Made by a program: the position numbers and the translations under genes. A stretch of 57,718 nucleotides of DNA from an uncultured Enterorhabdus sp. (GTDB lineage Bacteria > Actinomycetota > Coriobacteriia > Coriobacteriales > Eggerthellaceae), in contig CANSES010000005.1 of assembly GCA_947645965.1 (NCBI GenBank), positions 1 to 57,718 on the forward strand, written 5' to 3'. The notes under the pieces were generated by a model. The model ran no database searches, had not been told where the DNA came from, and was given only the letters and a program-made list of their open reading frames with translations. Below, piece by piece: positions 17,431 through 25,372 of the stretch; position 1 is the stretch's first letter, and every line of letters starts with the position of its first letter.

Positions 17431-20400
17431 CTATTCGTTGGACTTCAAGCTCTCCACCATGTCGATCTTGGCCAGCTTGGGGCGCATTACCAGCATCACG
17501 ATGGCCGTGAACACCATGGTCAGCGCAAAAGCGATCACGTAGCTGGGCCAGTGGATGGTGCGCCCGAACATCACCTGGTCCACCTCGGCCGTCACGACGA
17601 CGAAGCCCTCCAGCACCACGCCAAGCCCTAGGCCCACCACGGCTCCCAGTATCGTCAGCAGCACGATCTCGCGGAAGATGTAGGCGTTCACCTCGTGAGG
17701 CGTAAATCCCAGCACCTTCAGCGTGGCGATCTCGCGCGCCCGCTCGGTGATATTGATGTTCGTGAGGTTGTACAGCACGATGAACGCGAGCGCCGCCGCG
17801 GCCACCACGAGCACCACCACGACCATGTTCACTGATCGCAGCATCTGCTTATAGGAGGCGATGATCTCGTCGTTGTAGGCCACCGTGTCCACGGCACCCG
17901 TGGCCCGCAGGGCGTCGCTCAGCGCCTGGCGCTGCCCCTCGTCGTTTGTGGCCTGGGCGTACACCGTCAGGTTCGTCGGCTCCTTCCCGAAGACGCGCTC
18001 GAAGGTGGCCGGAGTCATGAAGGCATAGTCGCCGATGTAGTTCTCGATGATGCCCGCCACGGGCACCTCGAAGGTCTTCGCCGTGGCGTTGCCCAGATCG
18101 TCCTGCTCGGCGAAGGTGAGCGTGCCGCCCACGGCAAGGCCCAGCTTCGACGCCAGCTTCTCGGTGACCACGGCGCCGTCGTTGGTCAGCGGCACCGCCT
18201 CGTGGCCCTCGCGGGTACGGAAGGTCCACAGGTCCTCGAAGGCCAGCGAGTCGGCGGGGGCCACGATGGTGGTCATGGCCTCGGTGCCGTCGGCGCCCTG
18301 GGCGATCATCGATTCCTCGGTGGCCCGCACGCTCACGGGCAGCACGTCCTTGTCATCCATGAGCGCGGCAGCCTCGGCCCGCTCCGACTCGGCGGCGCCG
18401 TCCTTCTCGGAAATGACCACGTTGTAGTCCACCAGCTCGCCGTACTGCACGTCGATGATGTCGTTGATGGAGTTCTGCAGCCCCAGGCCCGTCAGCAGCA
18501 GGGCCGTGCAGCCGGCGATGCCCACGCAGGTCATGAACAGGCGGCGCTTATAGCGGAAGATGTTGCGGAAGGTGACCTTCCACGAGAACGATAGGCGGCG
18601 CCACACCGGCCCGATGTGCTCCAAAAGAATGCGCTTGCCCGCCTTCGGCGCCGGCGGCCGCATCAGCGCCGCGGGGCTCTCCCGCAGGGTGGCCGCGGCG
18701 GCGGCCCAGGTGGCCAACAACGTGATGCCCACGCCGAAGCCGGCCGCGGCGGCCGCGATGCCGACGTCCACGGGCATGGCGCCGCGGGGCACATAGTACA
18801 CGATGGAGTAGGCCTCCATGATCACCCAGGGCAGCACCTGCGACAGCACGGCGATGCCCACCACACTGCCCACACCCGCGGCCAGGGCGGCGTACAGCAG
18901 GTACTTCGACGTGATGCGCCCGCGCGAGTAGCCCAGGGCCTTGAAGGTGCCAATGAGCATGCGCTCTTCCTCCACCATGCGCGTCATGGTGGTCAGGGCC
19001 ACGAGCGCCGCCACCAAGAAGAAGATGAACGGGAAAAACGACGCGATGGCGTTCACGCGCTCGGTATCGTTCTCGAAGCTGACCAGCCCGAAGTTCTTGG
19101 TGCGGTCCATGACGAGCCAGTCGGGCGGCTCGATGTCGTTGATCTTCTCCTGGGCCTCGGCCAGCTCGCGCTCAGCGGCGTCCAGCTGCTCGTTGGCCTC
19201 GGTGGCCGCGGCGTCGTAGTCGGCCACGCCCTGCTCGTACTCGGCGCGGCCCGCCTCCAGGTCGGCCTTGGCCTGCTCGTATTCGGTGCGGCCCTCTTCC
19301 AGGCGCTTCTTGCCCTCTTCGATGTCCAGCTTGGCCGTATCCAGCTGGCGCTGGGCGGCGGCGAACTGCTCGTCGGCCCGGGCGCGCTCGGTGGCCATGT
19401 TCTGCTTGGCCTCGTCCAGGGCCACAGCGGCCTGCTCGATCTCGGCGATGGCCGCTTCCAGCTCGGCTTTCTGGGCTTCAAGCTGCGCGCGCTGGTCGGT
19501 GGGCAGGTTGGGGTTCGCGAGAGCCGCCGTCACCTGGGCCAGGGATTCCTGCAAACCGGGCAGGGCCGCCTGGGCTTCGGCCAGATTGGCCTCGTTGGCC
19601 TCGATAGCGGCCTGGGCCTCGGCGAACTGCGCCTCGGCCTCGGCGCGGCGGTTCTTCAGCTCCTCGCCGCCCTGGACGTACTCCTTCTCGCCGTCTTTGA
19701 TCTTGCGCTCGTTCTGGCCCAAGGTGGCCGCGGCGGCATCCAGCTTGCGCTGGCCCTCGTCCAGCTCGGCCTTCGCCTCGTCCAACTGGGCGCGGGCGTC
19801 GCCCAGCTCGGTCTGGGCCTTCAGCTCTTCGTTCTCGTATTCCACGCGGGCCTTGTCCAGCTCCACCTGGGCCTCGGCCTGCAAGCCGACCACGCGCGCT
19901 TCCTCGCGCGCCGGAGCAATGGCCTCGATGGCATCCACCACTTCCCCGACGCGCTGCTCATAGGCCTCGCTGTCGGCCGGCAGATCGGCGGCCCCATCCA
20001 CGGTGAGGTAGGCCTCCACGTAGGGCAGATCGGGGCTGAAGTCCTCGGGCAGCACGTACATGAACTGCTGGATGGTGCCCGACCCGATGGTAGTGGTGCC
20101 CATGGCGGTGGAGCTGACGTAGAGCGGCGAATGCACGCGCCCCACGATGGTGAACTCGGTGCGCGACAGCGTGTCGTCCACGTCGCCCACGGTCGTATCC
20201 ACCATGATGGTGTCGCCCAGGGCAGACGGGCCGCTCATCACCTTGTCGTTGAACACCACGCACTCCCCCGGCGCCTCGGGCCAGCGACCCTCCACCAGAT
20301 CGAGCCGGTTGAGGTAGTCGCCGTCGTCGGAGATGATGGCCGCACCGTCGCCCTTCTGGCTCGAAGCCGCGGCAGCGGGCAGGGAATGGACGCGCATCAC

Positions 20401-20703
20401 GTACTGGTCGCCGTTCAAGCTGGCCAGCACGTCGGCCGAGTAGGCGGCCATCACGTGGGCCACGCCGTCCACCTGGCGCAGCGCCTCGATGTCCTCGTCG
20501 GTAAGGCCCAGAGTGGACACCACGCGGATGTCCATGAGCGAGGTGCCGTCGTAATAGGCGTCGGCGGCCATCTTCATGTCGGGGGCCGTCATGCGCAGGC
20601 CCGCGTAGAAGCCCGTGCCCAGGGCCACGATGGCGGCGATGGCGATGAAGCGGCCGAGCGAGTGGCGAATCGACCGCGCGATATCCTTGTTGAAGGCCTT
20701 CAT
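17431..20703 (-). CDS. FtsX/MacB-type ABC transporter permease with coiled-coil extracellular domain
   Basis: A 1090-residue permease. One transmembrane helix near residues 16-34 precedes a large extracytoplasmic region with a long Ala/Glu/Gln-rich coiled coil (roughly residues 265-520). Then come three helices of a first FtsX domain, a MacB-like extracellular domain and a second FtsX domain at the C-terminus. It would act as the membrane part of an exporter or mechanotransmission complex with the ATPase encoded 43 bp upstream. The cargo is unknown. It fits the large two-FtsX permeases of Gram-positive bacteria. Confidence 0.86.
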   Translation of the reverse strand: MKAFNKDIARSIRHSLGRFIAIAAIVALGTGFYAGLRMTAPDMKMAADAYYDGTSLMDIRVVSTLGLTDEDIEALRQVDGVAHVMAAYSADVLASLNGDQYVMRVHSLPAAAASSQKGDGAAIISDDGDYLNRLDLVEGRWPEAPGECVVFNDKVMSGPSALGDTIMVDTTVGDVDDTLSRTEFTIVGRVHSPLYVSSTAMGTTTIGSGTIQQFMYVLPEDFSPDLPYVEAYLTVDGAADLPADSEAYEQRVGEVVDAIEAIAPAREEARVVGLQAEAQVELDKARVEYENEELKAQTELGDARAQLDEAKAELDEGQRKLDAAAATLGQNERKIKDGEKEYVQGGEELKNRRAEAEAQFAEAQAAIEANEANLAEAQAALPGLQESLAQVTAALANPNLPTDQRAQLEAQKAELEAAIAEIEQAAVALDEAKQNMATERARADEQFAAAQRQLDTAKLDIEEGKKRLEEGRTEYEQAKADLEAGRAEYEQGVADYDAAATEANEQLDAAERELAEAQEKINDIEPPDWLVMDRTKNFGLVSFENDTERVNAIASFFPFIFFLVAALVALTTMTRMVEEERMLIGTFKALGYSRGRITSKYLLYAALAAGVGSVVGIAVLSQVLPWVIMEAYSIVYYVPRGAMPVDVGIAAAAAGFGVGITLLATWAAAAATLRESPAALMRPPAPKAGKRILLEHIGPVWRRLSFSWKVTFRNIFRYKRRLFMTCVGIAGCTALLLTGLGLQNSINDIIDVQYGELVDYNVVISEKDGAAESERAEAAALMDDKDVLPVSVRATEESMIAQGADGTEAMTTIVAPADSLAFEDLWTFRTREGHEAVPLTNDGAVVTEKLASKLGLAVGGTLTFAEQDDLGNATAKTFEVPVAGIIENYIGDYAFMTPATFERVFGKEPTNLTVYAQATNDEGQRQALSDALRATGAVDTVAYNDEIIASYKQMLRSVNMVVVVLVVAAAALAFIVLYNLTNINITERAREIATLKVLGFTPHEVNAYIFREIVLLTILGAVVGLGLGVVLEGFVVVTAEVDQVMFGRTIHWPSYVIAFALTMVFTAIVMLVMRPKLAKIDMVESLKSNE

Positions 20704-20746
20704 CGGCGCACCGCCCTCGGCGCAATGCGGGCGGGGACGCGGACCC

Positions 20747-21448
20747 CTACCATTCCAGCACCTCGGCAGACAGGGGCGCCTCGTTGATCTCCACCGCGGC
20801 CACCGACCCCTCGCGCACGTGGATGACGCGGTCGGCGATGGCGCAGAACGCGGAATTGTGCGTGACCACCACCACGGTGCGGCCCGTGGCGCGGCAGGTG
20901 TCCTGCAAAAGCTTCAGGATGGCCTTGCCCGTCTCGTAGTCCAGGGCGCCCGTGGGCTCGTCGCACAACAGCAGCTTGGGATTCTTCGCCAGGGCGCGGG
21001 CGATAGCGACGCGCTGCTGCTCGCCGCCCGACAGCTGCCCGGGGAAATTGCGCACGCGCGCCTCGAGGCCCACGGCGGTCAGCACCTCGTCGGCGGGCAG
21101 GGGGTTCTTGCAGATCTGCGAGGCCAACTCCACGTTCTCGCGAGCCGACAGATTCGACACCAGGTTGTAGAACTGGAAGACGAAGCCGATGTCGTAGCGG
21201 CGATACTTCGTCAGCTGCTTGCGGGAAAACGAGCTGACCTCGGCGCCGTCGAGCAGGATGGTGCCCGACGTGCAGCTGTCCATGCCGCCGAGCATATTCA
21301 AAAGCGTGGTCTTGCCCGCGCCCGACGGCCCGACGATCACCACAAACTCGCCCTGTTCGATCTGGAAGTTCATGTCGCGCACCGCGGCCACTTCCACCTC
21401 GCCCATCTGGTACACCTTGCTTACATCGCGAAACTCCACGAACGCCAT
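20747..21448 (-). CDS. MacB/LolD-type ABC transporter ATP-binding protein
   Basis: A 233-residue ATPase with Walker [10 protein letters not shown], signature LSGGEQQR, Walker [13 protein letters not shown] and the switch His in VVVVTHN. The ATG at 21448 has GAGG 6 bases upstream; the longer open frame adds 15 residues with no family match. It drives the FtsX-type permease encoded next to it. Confidence 0.92.
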   Translation of the reverse strand: MAFVEFRDVSKVYQMGEVEVAAVRDMNFQIEQGEFVVIVGPSGAGKTTLLNMLGGMDSCTSGTILLDGAEVSSFSRKQLTKYRRYDIGFVFQFYNLVSNLSARENVELASQICKNPLPADEVLTAVGLEARVRNFPGQLSGGEQQRVAIARALAKNPKLLLCDEPTGALDYETGKAILKLLQDTCRATGRTVVVVTHNSAFCAIADRVIHVREGSVAAVEINEAPLSAEVLEW

Positions 21449-21582
21449 AACGCCTCGCATTCCCCGCCGATAGATATCCCTTCCACGATACACGAGAACC
21501 CCAGCCGGGTCACCCCACGGCCCCTCGAATCCCGCAGAAAAGCCCCGCGGGGCGGTGTGATCTCAAACGGCGCAAAACGGAC

Positions 21583-22017
21583 CTAGAGCGTGGACGCTGA
21601 TTCGCCCGCCTCCGACGCACCGAAAAGAATCCCGCCATAGCGGGCATCAAGTTCAGCCTGCAATGCTTCAAAGGCGGGGACGTAAGCATCGATGATGCGG
21701 ACGACCATGGCCTGCGCGGCATCGCCGTTGTACACGTGAGCAAGATCGTTGCGAGCCTTCAGCATTTCCAGCCAAATGCCCTCGTCAATGCAATCGTACG
21801 TAGCGAAGGCGGCTTTCAGTATCTCGCGAGGCGAGCCCGAGGCGGCCACGGCATTCCCCTCGTAGGCGAGCGTTTCCTTGAGCAGCTTCCAAGCAAGCTC
21901 GAATTGGAGCGAGAACTTGTTGATGATGCCGCTCACCACGAACTCGTTGCGAGTATCCTCCTCGCCGGCCCGGGCGAGCACGGCGAGATGGCTGGTGAAA
22001 TTATCGTACTTCTTCAT
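21583..22017 (-). CDS. HEPN-domain protein of a HEPN/MNT toxin-antitoxin-like pair
   Basis: A 144-residue helical protein similar to the HI0074-type nucleotidyltransferase substrate-binding family. It carries a possible HEPN RNase motif Rx4H (RNDLAHVYN) near residue 95. It overlaps the stop of the MNT gene by 17 bases. In described HepT/MntA systems the MNT protein AMPylates and silences the HEPN toxin; whether this pair works that way is inference. Its GC content is lower than that of the flanking genes. Confidence 0.82.
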   Translation of the reverse strand: MKKYDNFTSHLAVLARAGEEDTRNEFVVSGIINKFSLQFELAWKLLKETLAYEGNAVAASGSPREILKAAFATYDCIDEGIWLEMLKARNDLAHVYNGDAAQAMVVRIIDAYVPAFEALQAELDARYGGILFGASEAGESASTL

Positions 22018-22306
22018 AGATGAGCTGCCCTTCCCGCGCAACCGTCTCGCGCAGTTCCTGCTGAACGGGACCGTCGAGATTCACGAAATCGAACGAGAGC
22101 AAGGTGGGGGCGCTTTCCTCCACATCGAGTGCGAAACGCACCTGATCACCGCCCGACAAGGCCAGATCGATGTCGCTTTTCGACCGCTGTTCCCCGCGAG
22201 CCCGCGAGCCGAACAACGTGACGGCGCGCAACCCGCACCGCTGCGCGCTCAAACGAATCGCCTCGATCACCGCTGGATGTATGCCCGTCTGTTCCATACC
22301 ACCCAT
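22001..22306 (-). CDS. Minimal nucleotidyltransferase (MNT), partner of HEPN protein
   Basis: A 101-residue minimal nucleotidyltransferase with the polymerase-beta signature GSRARGEQRSKSDIDLA (GS-x10-DxD), the two Asp being metal ligands. It probably acts as the antitoxin in a type VII-like HEPN/MNT pair. Two start codons are possible (22306 and 22297); each has a G-rich site upstream. Confidence 0.84.
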   Translation of the reverse strand: MGGMEQTGIHPAVIEAIRLSAQRCGLRAVTLFGSRARGEQRSKSDIDLALSGGDQVRFALDVEESAPTLLSFDFVNLDGPVQQELRETVAREGQLIYEEVR

Positions 22307-22378
22307 TGTACACCACCCCCGAAAGCAGGAGGGCGACCGCCCGTGGAGCGCGGTCGACAGGGCGACACAATTAAGCCC

Positions 22379-23140
22379 CTAACCGAGGGCGGCTTGGGCC
22401 TGGGCGAGGATTTCGGCTACTGCGGCGGTCTCCAGCTGGGTGAAGGGGGTCACCGGGGCGGGGGTGCCCTCGAAGGAGCCGAGGGGTTTGTGGAGCCAGG
22501 CGACGTCGTGCCAGGCGCCGTGCTTGAAACCGGCGCGGGCTTGGATGCCCATGGTGGTGAAGCCCTGCTTCTCGTGGAGGCGCAGGCTGGCCTCGTTGGG
22601 CACCGTGATGAGACTGTAGGCCGTGCGCACCCCTTGCAGCGCCAGCAAGTCCAGCAGCGCCCGCAGTAAAGCGCTGCCCCAACCGCGGCCGGTGCAGGCG
22701 GGAGCGAAGTAGATGGACACCTCGGCGTTCCACGCGTAGGCCGCGCGCTCGCCGATGCGGTGGGCGTAGGCATAGCCGAGAATGACGCCGGCCTCCTCCA
22801 CCACCAGATAGGGATAGTCACCGACGATGCCCGCCATGCGTGCTTCAAACTCCGCTGCCGAGGGCACCGTCGTTTCGAAGGTGATGGCCGTGTCCTCGAT
22901 ATAGGGCGCGTACACCGCAAGCACCCCCGCCCCGTCGGCCACCGTCGCCAACCGCACCCGCACTCCCGCCGCGCCGGCCGCCACGGGTGTCGACACGGGC
23001 GCCGTTAACGTAGGCACCGCCGTGTCAACCGCCATGTCGACTGCCGCTGATGGGGGCTGTACAGCGACCGCGTCAGCGACGCCCGGTTGCCCCGACGATA
23101 GGGCCGACGCGGCCATGCTAGTATCTCGATCCACGACCAT
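22379..23140 (-). CDS. GNAT acetyltransferase, phosphinothricin acetyltransferase-like
   Basis: A 253-residue open frame whose last 190 residues match Pat-type GNAT enzymes: VYAPYIEDTAITFETTVPS, the acetyl-CoA loop (CTGRGWGSALL) and NEASLRLHEKQGF. Such enzymes acetylate small amines such as phosphinothricin or methionine sulfoximine. The first 58 or so residues are a low-complexity Ala/Val/Pro stretch not seen in the family, so the true start may be further downstream, although no clear ribosome-binding site decides it. Confidence 0.82.
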   Translation of the reverse strand: MVVDRDTSMAASALSSGQPGVADAVAVQPPSAAVDMAVDTAVPTLTAPVSTPVAAGAAGVRVRLATVADGAGVLAVYAPYIEDTAITFETTVPSAAEFEARMAGIVGDYPYLVVEEAGVILGYAYAHRIGERAAYAWNAEVSIYFAPACTGRGWGSALLRALLDLLALQGVRTAYSLITVPNEASLRLHEKQGFTTMGIQARAGFKHGAWHDVAWLHKPLGSFEGTPAPVTPFTQLETAAVAEILAQAQAALG

Positions 23141-23377
23141 CCCCTTCCCGTTGAATTGACCCCATCATGCTAGCACGACACAGAATGCACGCGCCCCGCC
23201 TCATCCCGCCCCGCACCTTTTCCGCACTTTATCGGGGAGGCCGATGCCTCAATGACGCCAATGCATCGCCGGATCGCCAGATCGCCGTGTCGCAAAACCG
23301 CTGCGTTGCCACGCCTCACGGAGCCACGCCCACTCTTCCCCTATCCATCTTCTCGCCCTATTTCAAAAAATGTCTTT

Positions 23378-23407
23378 GAAAGTGGCGCTGGATTTCGAAA
23401 AGTACGC
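23378..23407 (+). repeat. Dispersed 30-bp repeat, family 2, copy 1
   Basis: Core GTGGCGCTGGATTTCGAAA followed by AGTACGC. The same core recurs four more times in the window around the nuclease-like gene. Confidence 0.8.
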
Positions 23408-23484
23408 AGCGATTGCCCGGAATCCTCGATGCCCTTCCCGGCCCGGATGCCTCCACCAGGGGAAACAGCTCCAGCTCATACGGC

Positions 23485-23550
23485 AAATGGCGCTAGATTT
23501 CGAAAAGTACGCGCACCTTGTCAACTTTTCGAAATCCAGTGCCATTTTCA
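23485..23550. repeat. Dispersed 30-bp repeat, family 2, copies 2 and 3 as an inverted pair
   Basis: Copy 2 (23485-23514, plus) and copy 3 (23523-23550, minus) form a near-perfect 23-bp stem (ATGGCGCTAGATTTCGAAAA against its complement) around a 15-nt loop, a strong hairpin on either strand. Confidence 0.8.
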
Positions 23551-23770
23551 GTGGGTTCAATTTAAAAACCTACCAGACTGTTGCACATACGACATCCTCT
23601 TCCCCCGTTGCAGTCCTCCCCCACCCGAGCTCGCCAGCACGCCTCATAAAGCTGCGGCCACATCGAGCCGTGCGAGTCTTGCCCGCGACCATGCGCCGTC
23701 TTCACCGTGTTTCACCGCATTGCATCGCGCTGGCACCCCAACGAGCATTTCGATCAAGGCCCCGAAGCGC

Positions 23771-24751
23771 CTAGTCACCCGCGAGCCAGTGGTCGCGACA
23801 ATAGCGATTGAGCGACCACCCCGTCCGATAGAGCGCAGCGTGCTTGGCGGGAAATTGCTGACCGCGAATGCGCAATGGGCGCCCGATTTCCCGCGCGATC
23901 TCTTCCGCCACGTGCCTCATGCTGCGAGGATCACGCAGTTGTTGCAGCGTGACCGTAAAAACTTTGAAGCCGTCATGGGCGAGGGCGAGCCGCTTCTTCG
24001 CATCGCGAGCAACTTGCGAACTCGTGAGATGCTCGGAATTCGAGTCGTACTCCACCGCTACGCGGTGATCGGGCCAAAGCAGATCGGGAACGAGGGTACC
24101 TCTATCGGACATCACTCGCGCCTTCTTGCTTACCGCCATACGCTGATTCACGTCGCTCCCTACAAGTTCGTAGCCTCCGCATCGCCTCGGCAGCCCCAGT
24201 ACCATCCGAAGGAAAACCTCAGGAGGCGAGGCCGCCTTCTCGACGAGCAGCGGGAGGGCTCGGCGGGCCATCTTGACCCCTTTCAGGCCACCGTTGCTTC
24301 TCACGAAGGCCGCCAATCGCTTTTGGGTGGTAAGGCGTTGGCGCGTCGCCAAACCGCCCCTCTCCGCCGGATCGAGACGAAACGTTCCGCACAAAGCAGA
24401 TCCCACTTTAACGAGTTCGGGCAGCGATGCGTCTTGAGCCACTTGAACGAAACACAGTTCCGGCGAGGAAACGTAGAGGCCGTCCGCGATGCGGTAGAAC
24501 GATCCTTTGGCATACGAGCGCCGCGAAATGTGCGTGACGGCACGGGCTCCACAGGGACGGCACGCCCCCGGCACCAAGCAATGATAAGGCTCGGGAATCT
24601 GCGGGAAGCAGGCCGAGACGTGATCCAAGGCCAACGATGCGGGAGCACAACGAGCAACGCATTTCCCGCCTGCCGCATTCCCGCGGTCGGGCAGGGCGCT
24701 CGCCGTAAGCCAATACGCTAGGGCAGAAACGCCGAAAAGAACGAGCCGCAT
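23771..24751 (-). CDS. DUF559/Vsr-like putative nuclease (PD-(D/E)XK fold)
   Basis: A 326-residue protein. The C-terminal third has SPPEVFLRMVL, then VPDLLWPDHRVAVEYDSNSEH and a conserved DAKKRLALAHDGFKVF, which fits the DUF559/Vsr-like restriction-endonuclease fold. The middle (YRIADGLYVSSPELCFVQVA) resembles the C-terminal part of AbiEi-type antitoxins. The first 20 residues could be a short hydrophobic leader or the start may be internal. GC content is lower than in the neighbours, and 30-bp repeats flank the locus. Possible defence or plasmid-related role; partner not seen. Confidence 0.6.
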   Translation of the reverse strand: MRLVLFGVSALAYWLTASALPDRGNAAGGKCVARCAPASLALDHVSACFPQIPEPYHCLVPGACRPCGARAVTHISRRSYAKGSFYRIADGLYVSSPELCFVQVAQDASLPELVKVGSALCGTFRLDPAERGGLATRQRLTTQKRLAAFVRSNGGLKGVKMARRALPLLVEKAASPPEVFLRMVLGLPRRCGGYELVGSDVNQRMAVSKKARVMSDRGTLVPDLLWPDHRVAVEYDSNSEHLTSSQVARDAKKRLALAHDGFKVFTVTLQQLRDPRSMRHVAEEIAREIGRPLRIRGQQFPAKHAALYRTGWSLNRYCRDHWLAGD

Positions 24752-25168
24752 GAATATCCGCCTTTCCCCTTAGTCAAAGAAAAGCGCACTATAGCAGGGA
24801 CGTGTCGCAAAACCTGCCGCTGAAAAGTCGTCGGCAGACCGCTTTTTTACCGCATGAGAGACGCACCGCGCGCAGACCGTTCGGAAAAGAGCCTGCGACC
24901 TGGTGTTGGGAGAAATCGCCGCACCGCCTTTGCGGTGTCGCCAAACGAGTGGGGCACGAAAGTACGACGTTCTTTCACAAAGAAGCGTCTGCAGCGCGAG
25001 CCAAGCGTCGGCCGAGGAAATTAGAGCATTGTCCAGATATCGGCACAACGCAAACGCAGAGCCTATCGCGCCGTGCTCGCTTCGTGACGCCCAAGGAGAG
25101 GGGCTTGCGCATCGTGCATGCAGCCCGGCTCGGCTCGACGCGCAAGCCTCCTCAGAAAAAAGTTCCCC

Positions 25169-25201
25169 AAAAGTGGCGCTTGATTTCGAAAAGTTTACGC
25201 G
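25169..25201 (+). repeat. Dispersed 30-bp repeat, family 2, copy 4
   Basis: GTGGCGCTTGATTTCGAAAA core followed by GTTTACGCG, the same orientation as copies 1 and 2. Confidence 0.78.
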
Positions 25202-25306
25202 TCGCGGTTACTTTTCGCGTTTTGCTGCCAACCTCCATAGGCCGCCGTGCGTTTCCGCAGGTCACGGATGGGCGATTTCGAACAGAGGGACATTCCCAAG
25301 CCCAGG

Positions 25307-25339
25307 CGGTTTACTTTTCGAAATCCAGTGCCACTTTCA
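25307..25339 (-). repeat. Dispersed 30-bp repeat, family 2, copy 5
   Basis: TACTTTTCGAAATCCAGTG then CCACTTTC, inverted relative to copy 4, ending about 34 bases before the GH5 gene stop. Confidence 0.8.
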
Positions 25340-25372
25340 GCACCTTCAATTGGAAAACAGCGTGCGACACCC

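Larger units (their letters stand above)
23141..23770. other. Gene-free region with repeat cluster
   Basis: No convincing gene is seen. The stretch holds three copies of the AT-richer 30-bp repeat (23378-23550), and its right end is the 3' flank of the minus-strand nuclease-like gene. Confidence 0.6.
24752..25372. other. Gene-free region with repeat copies
   Basis: Small open frames occur on both strands (for example a 92-codon frame at 24770-25048 on the minus strand) but none has a recognisable domain or a good ribosome-binding site. Two copies of the family-2 repeat lie at 25169-25201 and 25307-25339. It may be a decayed gene. Confidence 0.5.

Noticed and set aside
18616..20787. A 723-codon plus-strand frame antisense to the ABC permease
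   Set aside because: Leu/Gly/His-rich shadow translation of the coiled-coil gene, no ribosome-binding site and no domain.
22295..22310. TACAAT as a -10 box giving a leaderless MNT transcript
   Set aside because: No -35 box at the right distance, so the evidence is too weak.
24770..25048. A 92-codon minus-strand frame upstream of the nuclease-like gene
   Set aside because: No recognisable domain and no clear ribosome-binding site; kept only as part of the region note.
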